In this document: one piece after another, positions 1 through 12,623 of the stretch | Layout: each line of letters opens with the position of its first letter | How positions within the stretch are numbered: the first letter of the stretch is position 1 | NCBI GenBank assembly: GCA_907165275.2 | Contig: OU015650.1 | Coordinates: 3,254,001 to 3,318,000, forward strand | From: Zygaena filipendulae | Taxonomy: Eukaryota; Arthropoda; Insecta; Lepidoptera; Zygaenidae | Length of the DNA: 64,000 nucleotides | Reading direction: 5' to 3' | Position numbers and translations under genes: made by a program | The notes under the pieces: model-generated | The model's input: only the letters and a program-made list of their open reading frames with translations | What the model was told of the DNA's origin: nothing | Databases searched by the model: none

Positions 1-870
1 CTTCAGTGTTTAGCTCGGTATTAGAGAGTCGTAAACCTAGAAACCTACAAAAATATATCGCGGTGCAAGATTGAGCCGAACAGCGATTCCGAAAGTTAAA
101 CAAAACAAAAGCAAAAAATTTAAAACGCCACAGTTTACCTTAGTGATAGGATAAGCATAGTCTTAATTGAAATGAGTTATTATATTATGAATTATATTTT
201 TATTAGCATCATCTACCTAAAAATCTGAAACACACTGATATTGTTCTAGAAGATTAAATAATAACAGTGATCATGAATGTACATAAAAATTATATTCATT
301 GACAGTAAAATGAAACTCTGAAACTGTTATGTTTGTAAACAGTTGGCGCTTCCAAAGTACCCCGTCACGCTAAAGGTTAGGTTATGTTGAACTGTGGTCT
401 GTGAGTCCAATGGAACAGATGGTATCGATTTCGCGTGTGCATTGTGTCCTCACACTTATACAAAAGTACCTACCGTTAGAATCATATTATTGAGATGTGA
501 AACTTCTTTGGGGACGTTGGTAAGAACATTTTTGACACGATTGCTACTGCTTCCAACTTGCGCCACACACAATACAACTCAATCAAACGGTGGACAGTCA
601 TGCGAAAGGCCACCGTCCACCTAGCATGCTCATCCGACATAAACCTTGTGACTGATTACCTACCGTTATTTTACCACCTTATCGGCCCATATTTTGTATT
701 AAATTTATTTACTTTGCCACACAAGTATTCGATGGTGAGGTGAAACTTTATACATATTTATTGTACGAAATGTACGCTAGTCACTCTATTGGTCATAATG
801 TCCGAGTTTATAATTTCATTTATTTAACAATACAAGTAACACAAGGACAACATAAACAGAAATCACAACC
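1..870. other. No recognisable gene or repeat
   Basis: Three overlapping frames of 61-76 codons at 394-943 have no domain, signal or composition pattern and no likely splice context. I see nothing else here. Confidence 0.6.
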
Positions 871-904
871 AAACGGCCGCACTCACAGTCGTTTTAATAA
901 TGAC

Positions 905-1225
905 TTTCTTTTCGTTCTTCTTCTTATTGGCTTCCGCATATAACGCATTTAGCCAGTTTCAAGTAAAATAAGTTAGTCAAATGCACAAATTAACGTTCAG
1001 CATCGTTGTACGGCTTGAACTTATAGGCCATGGTAGTTGGTACTGAATAGACTACGAGAACTTTCTCGGAGCTTTTGGAGGACACCGAAGAAATCAGCTC
1101 GAAATGTCATATATCTTCTTGAGCACACAAAAAACTGTCACTGTGAAAATTATTGTCCAATACAGCACCATAAGACACAACAAAATCCGCTTTTAACAAT
1201 TGTTTATTGACACGAAAACAAAATG
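905..1225 (+). repeat. Unclassified ~310-bp repeat, copy 1
   Basis: Shares GTTCTTCTTCTTATT-like, CAAGTAAA, GGAGCTTTTGGAGGACACCG and CAGCTCGAAA blocks in the same order with 29690-29990. No termini or coding content were identified. Confidence 0.5.
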
Positions 1226-1298
1226 ACCGAACCGCCATCCTAGATTCCCGCCAAAATCTCGCCTAATGATGACTTAATTTTAGGTAAAGATTTTAAAA

Positions 1299-1364
1299 AT
1301 AAAACCGATGCACTCAGAGACGTTCATTAAATTAATGTTAATTGTCATTTAACTAATTAAGTTA
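1299..1364 (+). repeat. Fragment of the 237-bp palindromic MITE
   Basis: The words CTCAGAGACGTTCATTAAAT and TTAATGTTAATTGTCATTTA match the inner arm of copies at 19.3, 25.7 and 41.5 kb. It is cut off by a LINE tail at 1375. A further weak piece lies near 875-910. Confidence 0.55.
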
Positions 1365-1374
1365 GTTCCCATCC

Positions 1375-1496
1375 CCATTCCAGGCCGGCAACGCACCTGT
1401 ATGCCTTCTGTGTTGCAGATGTCCATGGGCGGCGGTAATCACTTACCATCAGGTGTACCACTTGCCCGTTTGCCCCCTATGACATAAAAAAAAAAT
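1375..1496 (+). mobile_element. LINE 3'-end fragment with poly(A)
   Basis: The segment holds GGCCGGCAACGCACCTGTA, GGGCGGCGGTAATCACTTAC and GTTTGCCCCCTATGACATA followed by ten A. This tail is widespread at the 3' ends of lepidopteran retroposons. Only the end remains and no coding part is visible. It abuts a fragment of the 237-bp palindromic MITE on its left. Confidence 0.7.
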
Positions 1497-2156
1497 GCCA
1501 ATTATCAAGGACGTCAAATCGAAAACTATTCTTTGTCAAAGTACTCATTCGATTCCCGCAAGTCACCGACGAATGTCGGATGCTTGGTGAAATACTTTGA
1601 GCTTGGAATTTTCAAATGCAATAACTACAGACAGACGCGCAGAGGGGACGTTGAGTGGTGAGGATGGTGAGCAACTATTACCCTTTTGTGATGCGTCAAG
1701 TGCGACGATTCCACCCTTTGTTCGTCTAATTGAAAAGTGCGACAATTGGTCCGTGAGGGACGATACTGTCTGTTAGCTTTGAAGTTCTGAGCGTTGGACG
1801 TGCTACCTGTTTTATTTGTATTATTGAAAATTGAAAGACGTCAATTTTGGTACCTACAAGCCATCGCTTCGTTAACGTTTCGTCGAAAAGGAGCAAGTAA
1901 ATTGTTTATGATAGTGAATTACTTTTTCTTCGAAAAAAATCACACAATACCAACAGATTTTTAATGTAATCTATTGGCTACCTATTGACTTTTGTAAAAC
2001 AATAATAATACATGAAAAAACTACTCACGGACAACGGAGTATATCCTAGTTAAGGAATTAGTGCTCTGTACTCAAAACTGATTTTGTTTCGTTAAAAGCA
2101 TTTTCAATTTATAATAATATTTCTTTAATAATACTTAGTCAAAAATTGTGTGTCAA

Positions 2157-2363
2157 TCCCTGCTAATATTATAAATGCGAAAGTAATTCTGTCTATCTGT
2201 TTGTCTGTTACGCTTTCACGCCTTAACGGCTCAACCGATTATCATGAAATTTTGCATACACATTGTCAGAAGTACAGAGAAAGTGTACTTAGGGTACTTT
2301 TTGTCCCAGAATTCCCGCGGTAACTCTGAAATTTACGCGGGTGAAACCGCGGGGAACAGCTAG
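2157..2363 (+). mobile_element. Helitron-like element, full length
   Basis: Begins A|TCCCTGCTAATATTATAAAT and ends with a GC hairpin (GCGGGTGAAACCGCGGGG) and CAGCTAG|T. The 5'-TC, 3' hairpin, CTAG (CTRR) end and A/T target fit non-autonomous Helitrons. About 207 bp with no gene. Confidence 0.75.
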
Positions 2364-2906
2364 TTATAATATATACTTATTTAGTTTGTCGATGAATTGA
2401 TTTGATGACTAATAGTGGAGGAAATGTTTTACAAAATTTGAATGTAACCATTTAAATTTGAATAATTTTCAGTAAACATCTACATTGCGGGAAACAGCGG
2501 CTAAGAAGCGACGTTAAATACGAAGCTATTTACCTATCCTTCAAAATTTAAGCCCGAATGCAGAATAGAAAATAACTTCCTATACTCTTTTAAACTTTCC
2601 CGTTTCGCTATATTCATGGCAAATAGTTCAACGGTGCAGAAAAGTGAAACTACGTTGAAACACGTTCTTTCTTCGAGACGTTGTGGTACAAGTTATAAGC
2701 GGTAGGGAATTCATGGTTAAAAGTTAAGGGGCGACGACTAAAAATAATTAGGAAGCGAAAAGACTTTTATGCAAACATGCAATCATGCTATCGATTGCAT
2801 ACAAGAATATGTTGGCGGCTTAAGCAAACTACGATATAAAAATAAATTTAATTTAATATTTTTTTTGGGTTAGAATAATAAAAATAAGGAACTTACATAC
2901 TACATA

Positions 2907-3166
2907 CTCGCTGTCCCCCGTGGTTTCACCCGTGGTAACTTCGGAGTTTCCGCGGGAATCCCAGAATACTTAGTACCCTATCTCTTTCTATGTACTCCTC
3001 ACAACGTGTATGCGAAATTTCATAATGATCGGTTGAGTCGTTAAGGCGTGAAAGCATAACAGACAGACAGACAGACCGACCGACAGACAGACAGACAGAC
3101 CGATAGACTGACAGACAGACAGACAGACAGACAGAGTTAGTTTCGCATTTATAATATTAGTATGGA
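2907..3166 (-). mobile_element. Helitron-like element with expanded GACA tract
   Basis: The minus strand starts A|TCCATACTAATATTATAAAT; the 3' terminus is mutated to CGAG. The internal GACA (CTGT) run spans 3060-3134 with GACC interruptions, far longer than in sister copies. Confidence 0.7.
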
Positions 3167-3179
3167 TTATAAAACAAAG

Positions 3180-3357
3180 TCCTCCACTGTGTCTGTCTGT
3201 CTGTATGATCCCGATAAACTCAAAAACTACTGAACAGATTTTCATGCGGTTTTCACCTATAGATAGAGTAATTTAAGTGGAAGGTTCATACGTATAGTTT
3301 CTGGAAGTCCCGCGGCAACTCTGAAATATTGCGAGTGAAATCGCGGGGGTTAGCTAT
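3180..3357 (+). mobile_element. Helitron-like element, variant 5' part
   Basis: Shares the 3' hairpin region (ATCGCGGGGGTTAGCTAT) but has a different body around ACTACTGAACAGATTTTCAT. It lies 13 bp from the preceding copy, in opposite orientation. Confidence 0.6.
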
Positions 3358-4899
3358 GGTTTAAAATAAAAAAAAATCATCGATGTTTGGGCTTAGGTAC
3401 AAGGAAAGAATTAATAAAAATTGATTTAAATACAGAAGTGTGAAAATTGTTGAACAGAAAATTCCAATCACTTCCAGATTGGACCTCAACCATCAAGAAA
3501 ATTGCAGAAAGCGTGTGCAAATATTTCCCAAGACATGTTGTTTGATCGACGAGACTGTCGTGTTTGCCGACAAATAACCGTATCACGTATGGCAATGTGG
3601 GTTTTTAACAGATATCCTTAGACTATAAGAGATCCGGATCTCGAGTTCTGAAGACATAATATACCTACTAGTATTAATTCAAAGAGCATTTTGAACTAAA
3701 TTAACAAAATTGACATAATATGTAAGTAGTACGAACTCAGCGCTTCTTGCCATACCTGCTTCATATTAGTGAAACAATACCAATGACACTGATTTGAATC
3801 CAACAAACAACACTAACCATAAGTACTAACAAACAATAATTGAGTCCAAAGATTGAGTTTGGTAACGATTGTCTGGTAATGGAACCAGCAGGTAGATAGT
3901 GGAACTCTTCGAATTTTTAACTTACGTCACGCTAGATGTAACATTACAGTAATTACCTCTAACATTACTTAAGTAATCAACATCTAATTATCCATACTCA
4001 AACTTTGTAATTTAAAAGTTTTTAGAATCAAAATTTTAATTTTATATCTCCATCTTTTTTAAAATGTTTTCGTTAAACGAGAACAATCTCGAATGGAGTA
4101 GATACGTAAAATGGATATTGGCGGCCCACCAACTTTTTCTAACAAACCCAATTTGGTTAAAGCCCTTTATAGAAGTTTCCTCTATGAGAAGTAGTAACAC
4201 GAAATCTTTGACCTAAAAACTTCGGGTGGCATTGTTAAGTTCTCGCTTGTTTCTACTGAGTAAAATTGGAGTAGCCACTGAAGTAATTCCACACTTAGAA
4301 CTTCCACACTTATGCAACTAACCGGCCCTTATAAATGTAAGGATCGTGACGAATTGAATAAGTTTGGGTTAAAGTGTGTTTTAGTCATAGTACCTATTGC
4401 AATTTGAAATAATCAACTCAAACAGTTCAATATTTTTACCTACTATCCAAGTGGATGATAAATGTAAAAAAGATCATAAAAAATCCAATATTTTATGGAA
4501 TTTAGAATTAAAAAAAAACATCTTACAGTGTTGCCACGGAAAACCTACTGTGGACATTCATTATATTTTCCTAAACGAAAATAAATTTGAAACACCAAAA
4601 AAATATTGGAAATGCTAAAAAGGGGGTGACCCCTTCAATTTCAAACTGCCGCGAGGCTCGGCGTCGTCCCAACGGATCGGATGCAATTCGAAACCCATCA
4701 ATAATGCCACTAATGGACAAACTTTCCGCCTTGCATCGCAATTACACTAATGTGATTACGTACGTTCTTTACTTGAGACACACAGGCTTCAATTTCGACG
4801 AACTGAGTCATAAGCTATGCTCGAAGTTTCGCGGTGGGATCGAATCAGAAATTAAGAAATCCGCAGACGACCCAAGGTTACCGATGTTGCCGAAGAATA
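3358..4899. other. Unassigned DNA
   Basis: AT-rich sequence without recognisable repeats. A frame of 127 codons at 4587-4970 overlaps the RTE remnant in another frame and is not a gene. Confidence 0.55.
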
Positions 4900-5145
4900 G
4901 CAAGCCTCAAATGCCAGTGGGCGGGTCACATCACTCGAAGAATCGGTCACCAGGACCGATGACCGATTAAAGGTCTTGAGTGGCGACCACGAACCGGAAG
5001 ACGCAGCATTGGTAGGCCCGCTACAAGGTGAGTTGATAGCTTGGCGAAGGTCTCGGAACACCAATGGATGCGGGAAGCGCAAGACCGGTCGTTGTAGTGA
5101 GCCTTGGGGTAAGCCTATGTCCAGCAGTGGACGTCTATCGGCTGA
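4900..5145 (+). pseudogene. RTE-clade LINE remnant, end of reverse-transcriptase ORF
   Basis: In one frame the sequence reads QWAGHITRR, then EWRPRTGRRSIGRPATR, QWMREAQDRSL and AYVQQWTSIG, the characteristic C-terminus of RTE-type LINE proteins common in Lepidoptera. The frame has several internal stops, for example at 5029, 5095, 5098 and 5110, mostly where a tryptophan or arginine codon is expected. It is therefore an old copy. It ends in the usual CAGCAGTGGACGTC tail, but no tandem tail or target duplication is clear. Overlapping frames of 76-127 codons on both strands are shadows. Confidence 0.85.
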
Positions 5146-7380
5146 TATGATGAAGTCATTGTGTCAGCTCTTTTCCTTGCGGTATCACTTGCCTTACATC
5201 TTTTACACAATATTAGTTAAATTATCATGAGCACGAGTTCTTTATTTTAAAAGAGAACCCTAAATATCCATTATCGTCCATCTAAGTTCAAAAACTTTCA
5301 AATTCTAATCGCTATTTTTACCCCTTACGGATTGAGTTTTCATAAACCCTTTTGCAGTTTTCGCCTACATAATGAAGGGAAGCCTTGTCAAAAATTTCAT
5401 GCGGCTTGGGCTGCGCTTTGATGGATCAATCTGCGGGTTTGTCGGACATGCAATTTATAGGTACTTTATTATTTTTATTTGGAAAAGTATATCATGTGAA
5501 ACTGTCGGAGAATAAAACACGTTAGAAAACACACAAAGTCACTTAGCTTTAGTAAAGACTATAAGAAAAATTCTATAATAATGAACTTTGTAAGAAATAT
5601 CGATGATTAAGGTCAAGTTTAAATTATCTACATAGTAATCTTTTAACAACATTTTATTATACTACTAGTTAGTACTTTAGGTATATAACAAAAAAAAATA
5701 CAACAAAAATACAACGTTTTAAGTTTTCCCATGTAGATAACCGTGTGTTTATTTTTTGAACTAAGCGCAAATCAAGCATGTCCCTTCTGTGTTTGCAAGC
5801 TCAATCTTGTGCGACATTATCCGGCTAAATGGAGAAGTTTGCATCATAGTTTGAAAGTAGATAGATAATTATTATGAAAGTGTTTTGGGTTTTCCATAAT
5901 TAAGATTGATATCATTTTAATTTGTTTGGTTTCGTGAAATAGGAATTGGGAATTTCTGCGTATATTTAATCGGTTACTGAAGAGAACTCGTTCACCGATT
6001 TCAATGGATCGATGCCTGAGGATTATGGATTTATATACCCACCTAATGTAATAAAAATACAGGTATATAGGTTCACAAAGGTGTAGTGAATTCTACCCTG
6101 TATTTTACAAATAGATGTGACAGCGGTTTTCGGGTTACTGCTTTTACGATCTATCGATATTACTTCTTTGATGACTTCTCGTAGTGCTTCTCTACATCAG
6201 AACATATTCCTTTTTAGTTTGACTTATTTTTGTAATACATATAGAGAAATGTTTCCTTTTAGTAAAATAGGCTACCTTCAATATTTTGGGTTATATCCCT
6301 TTACCCACAGGCTTTTATTTTCATTCTGTATATAGTATAATATTGTATTTAGTAGGTACTCTTATCGGTTTGTTTGAAAATACATTTCACTAATTACTGA
6401 ACGAATTTGAACGCAATTTAGCAAATCATAACTGTTTAAGGTATATTTCTGGGTCGACATAGAGTGGATGGACTGAGTCAGCCTCCATTTTTGGATAAAT
6501 CTGATCATAGGCAAGTGTCCTAGGCTCCCAGAAAATGCCAAAATCCTACCAGAAACCGCTGACAACCGCTAGTTCAAAATACTCTTGAGACTCACTTAAA
6601 CTAACCCGACTGAATTTTAATTAACAGACTCTACAGTAAACGTTAACAATAATTAACTGCGGGATTGTAACGCAAACGTTCTTGTCTGAGTCAACACCGC
6701 GAGTAGGTACCTACTACGCGATTAACAATAAGATATTAAATTGCAACCCACCCTCAGTGCAAACAGAAATCAATCATCGCTTCATCACGAACCGGATGGG
6801 GGGTTAACGCTATTCAAATATCTCGCCGATAGAGACGGCCGGAAGGAGGTTACTTCTTGGAGAAATTTGTATGTAACAACCGTAAACTCGGTACGATAAT
6901 TCCCGTTAGATAGGTACTTAAAGATGTATCACAATATTTTTTAACTTTTTTTACCAATACAAAACATTGAAATGTGAGATATTATGTTGTTTTCACCTTT
7001 TTTTAGGTCCTGAAATTCGGTCAAGGGTTCTGAAAATGTTTTTTTTTTACCTCCTTAAATCTTAAATTTATTTAAACCAATATTACAAAAAGAAATTCTA
7101 TGATGGAAACCTATTTTCTAAACACTTCTCTCGTTATTTTGGCTTAACTTAAATAACAAAAAAAAAAATAAGGTCAAGTCAATAATACACGGTACAATTA
7201 AAACTAACCATATAAACTCGACAATACAGTGAGTGTGTCTGGCACCTTTCCACCTGTACCTACCTAGCAGAACATTTGACAGCTAACAAGTTAAACTTTA
7301 GTATGAATTTAAAAGTGTTTTGTTCGTGTCATACTTAACTCATAAGACTTTGGAACATCATTTGTAATATTTAAAATGTA
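5146..7380. other. Unassigned AT-rich DNA
   Basis: No frame longer than 72 codons, no repeat family shared with the rest of the window. This is the quietest 2 kb here. Confidence 0.6.
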
Positions 7381-7572
7381 CTAGCTTTGCCCCGTTGTTT
7401 CACCCGCGTGAGTTTTGGAATTGTCGCAGGAACTCCAAAGTAGTCTAATTTAGGTACTTTTTAAACCTTCCCTGAACTTTTACAAATATTTCAAGATTAA
7501 AGTTACTCAAACCAGTCCAGCCATTCTCGAGACAAACGAACAGCAATACGTTTTAATGTTTAAAGATGTAGG
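7381..7572 (-). mobile_element. Helitron-like element, subfamily B
   Basis: CTAGCTTTGCCCCG at 7381 is the 3' end; the body has CCTGAACTTTTACAAATATT and CATTCTCGAGACAAACGAAC. The 5' end is not clear. Confidence 0.6.
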
Positions 7573-8417
7573 AAACTGATCAAATTATCATACCAAAAAA
7601 AAATTACGCATAGTTATTTTATTACGATATCAATTGATTAATTATTGAAACTTAGAAGTGTATACTTTAATACCTTTGAGCAAGACAGTTTTTAGTTTTC
7701 AGGACGAAGCCGCGGGCTAAAGCTATATAGTTTTTAACATTAATGCATAACTTAAGAGCACGTTGAAGTATCTTAAGTGCTGCATGTAATACACTTTGAA
7801 CTAATAACATAGCTCTCGAGTTCATCTGCGCAAAGTAATTACGAGGAGTTAAGAAAATTTAAGATTCCACACGGGACCTGTTACATTACCTACTTAATGT
7901 GTTATTTTAGACTACTACCTGTTACCCGCAGTTTCACCTGCATTACAGCCTTTTCATTTCCTTTAGTCTTGTGTGTAGTTTTAAGCAGCTTGATCTGTTC
8001 TTTGATGAAACAGTTTATAATTTTCGTCTAGACATGAAATAAAAACAAATTATCTATACATATTTTTCTCTAATGAACATTGATCTTATTATACAGTGAT
8101 AAAAAAGAGTTCGATCCTATATGATCATATGAAGTTATAATAAAATAGGTACAATCGAAATATCGTTAATTCTTATATCAACTTATAAGAATGAACGATA
8201 CGAGAACTCTTATACGGTGCGGAAGGTTGATATTTTAATAGACATAATTTCAATGTAAGTTTCAAATACGATGGTGTTATGTAATAGGCCCTGTATTTAT
8301 TATTAGGAATAACTCATTATTTTGGCAAAAATGTCCTGTCAGTGTTAATATAAATCAATGTATCAGTCATTTAGTTTCTAGTTTAATATACCTAATATTT
8401 GTATGTTTACCTAATAA

Positions 8418-8746
8418 CCCTTTTACACTTCCATGAGTAGTAAGTAAGTAAGTTCAACTTACCAACTTACATACCTACTTAATTGAAAAGTAGTAAGCAA
8501 CGTCAAAACGGTGAGCAATGAGCATCTATAATAACTAAGTAAGTTCAACAATACATTTCTTCACCCTACTTACTTGCCGGCCACCGTCCACACGGCTGCA
8601 AGTAGTAAGTACCAAGTTAGTGGGCAGCGGGAGATGCATTGGGCGAGTGTACTCGCTACTGTCCTGTCGAAAAAAATAGAACTGGTTTCTATCCTGCGAC
8701 AAGTTGCTACTTAATCATTTACTTGCCGACCGGCGTCCACACTGGT

Positions 8747-8807
<61 letters not shown>

Positions 8808-8826
8808 TGGAAGTGTAAACCGGCCA
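8418..8826. mobile_element. MITE with GTTTACACTTCCAT-type termini
   Basis: Left end CCCTTTTACACTTCCATGAG and right end ATGGAAGTGTAAACCGGCCA are inverted, with TAA next to each end (8415-8417 and 8827-8829). The right arm contains the (ACTT)n microsatellite; the left arm has only AGTAAGTAAGTAAG. Internal words CCGTCCACACGG and GGCGTCCACACTGG are also repeated. Confidence 0.65.
8749..8806 (+). repeat. (ACTT)n microsatellite
   Basis: About 14 uninterrupted ACTT units lie within the right arm of the MITE at 8418-8826. Expansion apparently started from the short AAGTAAG motif built into that arm. Confidence 0.95.
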
Positions 8827-9370
8827 TAAATAGAACCGCTCTACTTAGACGCGATGCCTCAGCTGAGGTCAAACGCAAAACCGCATCGCTCCAGTAAGTA
8901 TCAGGCAAGCATGTCCCCACATATACCGCCGTTTCGACGGCCGATCGGCTTATCATGAATATGCGAGTATCGTTATATGTGCGGAGACCTTTATCGATGC
9001 ACGAGGGTTTTGAGTTTCGCATGAGTAGAATTAACCCTCAGTACGTTTATACTGAAGGAAGAGGTTTTAAACTGTTTTAACTTAATGCCATAAAGTTGGC
9101 GAACTCTTCCTGAGTGGCACGAATGTTTCTTGCGATTATATTAGCGTAATTTATGTATATTGGGATGAATTTTGAAGAACTTATTATAGTCTAAGTTCTC
9201 GTATTAGACAGTATGCTCATCTATACGTTAGGATAAATCTCCAGATGCAGTTTACAGAGAGGAAGACTAAGTGAATAAAAGTATTATGATCACTTTTTAA
9301 TAAAGAAGGTGGAAAACATTATGAAAGGTTTATCGAATTTTTTAAGGCGGTGAAGGTTGTGTTTTGTTGA

Positions 9371-9735
9371 ACAATGTGTTTTAATGAATTGACCAAAAAT
9401 CTGATACACCCCATTTAAAAAAATAAAATTAAAAATAAAATAAATTATGTCGAAAAAATTAAGTCTAAAAGTTATTCAACATTAGTTTGGAGGTGACCTA
9501 TCTACGAAATTTCAAGCGCTTCGCCCGCGCCTACGCGACGTGTCAATGACCGATTCGATATTTTTGCTACGAGCGGCGTACACGCCAAATATTGTAGTAT
9601 TAGGTATAAATAATTTAGACATGGGCTAGTAAAAATGAAAAAATGTAACCTATATAAAAAAATAGTGCGATCGATTCGGAAGTCGATTCTGAACAAACTA
9701 CTTTCTAGTTTAAAGTCATTTCATTAACACGTTGT
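9371..9735. mobile_element. TA-type MITE (CAACGTGTTAATG family), copy 1
   Basis: Imperfect termini ACAATGTGTTTTAATGAA and ATTAACACGTTGT enclose 365 bp. The internal words CTGATACACCCCATTTAA and TTAGACATGGGCTAGTAA are shared with copies at 37.7 and 43.1 kb. TA follows the right end. Confidence 0.75.
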
Positions 9736-9808
9736 AGAAGTACCAATATTAGGTAGTTTTGAAGTTAGACTTAGACTTGTGTTAGACTTGACTTTGACTA
9801 GAAACTTA

Positions 9809-10223
9809 GGTCCGTATTCCAAAAGAATACTCAAGTCATGAATCTAGTTTTAAAACTAATTTCAAGTAAAGCTTTAATTTTAGAACCTTACTTGAAACAC
9901 GCTTCATCAATCTTCAATCAGCCGAGTTATTTCCTTATTCTGGAACGACGCTTGAGTACTAATCTATACTCAAGCAAAGATTTGATCTTTGTTTACGTCT
10001 GTCATGTCAAGACCACTCAACCAATCAGAGCTCAAAATCTCTACTCAAGACTAGTTTCAACTGATTAGAACCAATCAGAGTTCAGAATACCTACTCAAGA
10101 CTATTTTCAAGTGATTAGAACTTAAAACGCATTCTATAATAAGATGTACGCCTGAGTTATGATTTGAGCTTAAAACTAATCTCAAGTAAAATGTGATCTG
10201 AGTCACCTTCTGGAATACGGGCC
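9809..10223. mobile_element. Harbinger-like MITE (415 bp) with TTA duplication
   Basis: Inverted termini GGTCCGTATTCCAAAAG and CTTCTGGAATACGGGCC are flanked by TTA on both sides (9806-9808 and 10224-10226). The interior repeats AATCAGAG and CAAGTGATTAGAA-like words and has no gene; short frames here are chance. Confidence 0.8.
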
Positions 10224-10226
10224 TTA

Positions 10227-12623
10227 GACTTGTTTTTTTTAAATAAAGCAACACATATTTCAGACTTTTTGAAAAATCAAAAGATAGAATTAAAACCGGG
10301 CGGTTCACCTAGTTTTTGTATATTTGGCCTATTTTTGGATATAATCTCCGTTAGTTTACCCGTTTATTTAAACGTGCAGTACGTAAAAACTGCTTAACTG
10401 ATTTAAATGGACCTTTTTACGTAGCTTACATTCTAATTTATACTAATAAGAGTAATAAGGATATTTTTGATTCGATTCTATACTAAGGATACTATAACAA
10501 AGAGTTTCTGAGAAAATCTATAACTAAGTAAAACCAACAGCATCATTGGTAAAGAAAAATTTGCGTTGAAAGGAATATTACAAATTATAATTTGAAATTT
10601 AGTAAAAGCCGCCTAAATTTCCTTGTTGTGTCCGTTTTAATTATCTGCCTAATTTAATTAACAATTTTATATTTACTTCTCTCTCCTTTTTCTTGAATAA
10701 AAAGTTAGTTATATTTTATCGGTTTTTTGTGTTACTGCTATTTGATGAATAATTAAATAATCGATTTAAAATGTCAGCAAATAAATACAGCGTGAAACAG
10801 TAGCGCGGCGAGGCGAGGCGAGGCAATGGGTAAGCGATTTGAGCCAAAGGATTTCATGGCCGACGGATTTCACCGATCCACGCCTGCGGACAGCCTGCTT
10901 GGGCGTTATTACGTGTACCTAGCGTAAATAGCATTGTGTTGAGGAAAAAAAAAGTATCGTCATTCAGCATTCAATACCATGAATGCAACGCTAAAAAAAT
11001 TTACATTGGATAAAAAAAACCTTAATGTGAAATACGTGCATTAATAAAAAAGTCCCACGATTTTAACACATCAGCTACCTTCACATAATTTCTCCTAACT
11101 CCTTATTTTTGACGGTATCTCGCAGGGAAACTCTGTTCCTTTAAAGATCCGTAGAAGGATCTAAGTATCACAGCTTCCAAGAATTGCAAATCAGTGGGAA
11201 TTGATTGACATTGCTCGTAAAACTGATGGAGAAAGGTTCTTGGGTGACCAACTGACCATGCAACAGCAGACGCGGTACGTGTTCGCTACAAGGTAAACCG
11301 AAGTTTTGAGTCCCAGCTGGATGAAGGCAGCGCTGGGGTCTCCCAGAGGAATGCACGTTTATCGAGTGATGATAAAAGCTCTGAGCAAATAATCACTACG
11401 TTTTAAAAGTCGGCACTTTCATAATAATCGCTGAACCGATCTATGAAAGCATTTTTATTTTTGTGCCAACCTTACCAATGCAATGTAGACGCGGTCATAA
11501 GTATTTGGTTAAGTATTCCAAAGTTGGTAAGGAAGTTCGCGCATAGATCCATAGTAACTTTTGCTTCAAGGGAGTGTCGCTGGGTTGGATGATAATACGA
11601 GTAAAGAGCTTTGTTTTTCATAGCCACTAGGTATACGTAATAAGTGCAGCCGGCTGCGGCCGGCGCGGATTGTTGGTTTGGAATAGCGAGACCGCGCGTG
11701 CGGTGAGCGCCGGACGCGCGACGCGCCAATATCAGGCGCACACCCCTATAAAGATAATGGAACTTTACACGTTCCACTTTCAAAAAACTACGAACGATAT
11801 TGTCCTTTTTAACCGATTTCCAAAAGGAAACTTTTACTAGGAATAATTTAATTTTTTATTTTAATTAATAGGAATAATCCGTAACGATTTTATAAGGAAT
11901 AATTTAATTTTTATTTATTTTTTAATTGTTAGTAGGCACTAGGAATTATTATTATTCGGTTTCCGATTCTGCTCTCGAATGTGTATCAAATGTTTTTCCT
12001 CGTACTTATAATATGTATTTGCTTTTCTCATAATAGAATTATGCATGTTACTGTTTACTAGTTAATCTTATAACTTGTTGCAATTATTTTCTATAGTTTC
12101 GAAAATGTAAATGCTGCAAGTGGACTTTGTTCATTATGATAATAGAATGTGTTTAATAAATTAAACATAGGTAGTTGAAATTCTACATAAATTTTCACTA
12201 AAGAAGAAAAAAATAATTACAAAAAAATTTTAATCTTTACAATAATTCGAATCAACGCCGATTAGACTATAATTGCCTGCATTATTTTTCTATAATCGTA
12301 ATTATATTAACTGACCAAGGAGCTATTTCGAAACGGATCTACCAAAAAAAGCACAATCAAAAATACTTATTACGGTAATCATTTCATTTCATATCGCTGT
12401 AATTACTATATTTTAACGAAAACGTTCCACTACCGTAACCAGCTATCAAACTTAAACGCTTCACCGAAGTATAATATAATAGTTTTTAAATAAATATGTA
12501 TTCGGTAAATGTTAGATAAGCGTTCGCTATCGTTGGTTTCTTAAATAAACTAAAATAAAATCAATACATAAAAATGACAAGTGTATAAGTCTATGGTTCT
12601 AAATATTGCAACTTTATTAAAGA
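10227..12623. other. Unassigned DNA with two GC-rich patches
   Basis: GC-rich patches lie at 10800-10915 (GGCGAGGCGAGGCGAGGC tandem) and 11640-11740 (CCGGCTGCGGCCGGCGCGG, CpG-rich). They could be regulatory or repeat remnants. A 103-codon minus-strand frame over the second patch (11472-11783) has no recognisable feature. Confidence 0.45.

Noticed and set aside
372..390. GGTTAGGTTA-like words as telomeric (TTAGG)n repeats
   Set aside because: Only two units are present here and near 46585; insect telomere arrays are long.
3060..3134. Regular short repeats resembling a CRISPR array
   Set aside because: The unit is four bases (GACA) without spacers, inside a eukaryotic transposon.
2988..3245. 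85-codon minus-strand frame with SVCLSVCQS-type repeats
   Set aside because: It is the GACA tract of a Helitron-like element read as protein.
4587..4970. 127-codon plus-strand frame
   Set aside because: Its end overlaps the RTE remnant in a different frame, and no part matches a protein family I know.
11472..11783. 103-codon minus-strand frame over a GC-rich patch
   Set aside because: No domain, no splice context and no family resemblance; GC-rich DNA lacks stops by chance.
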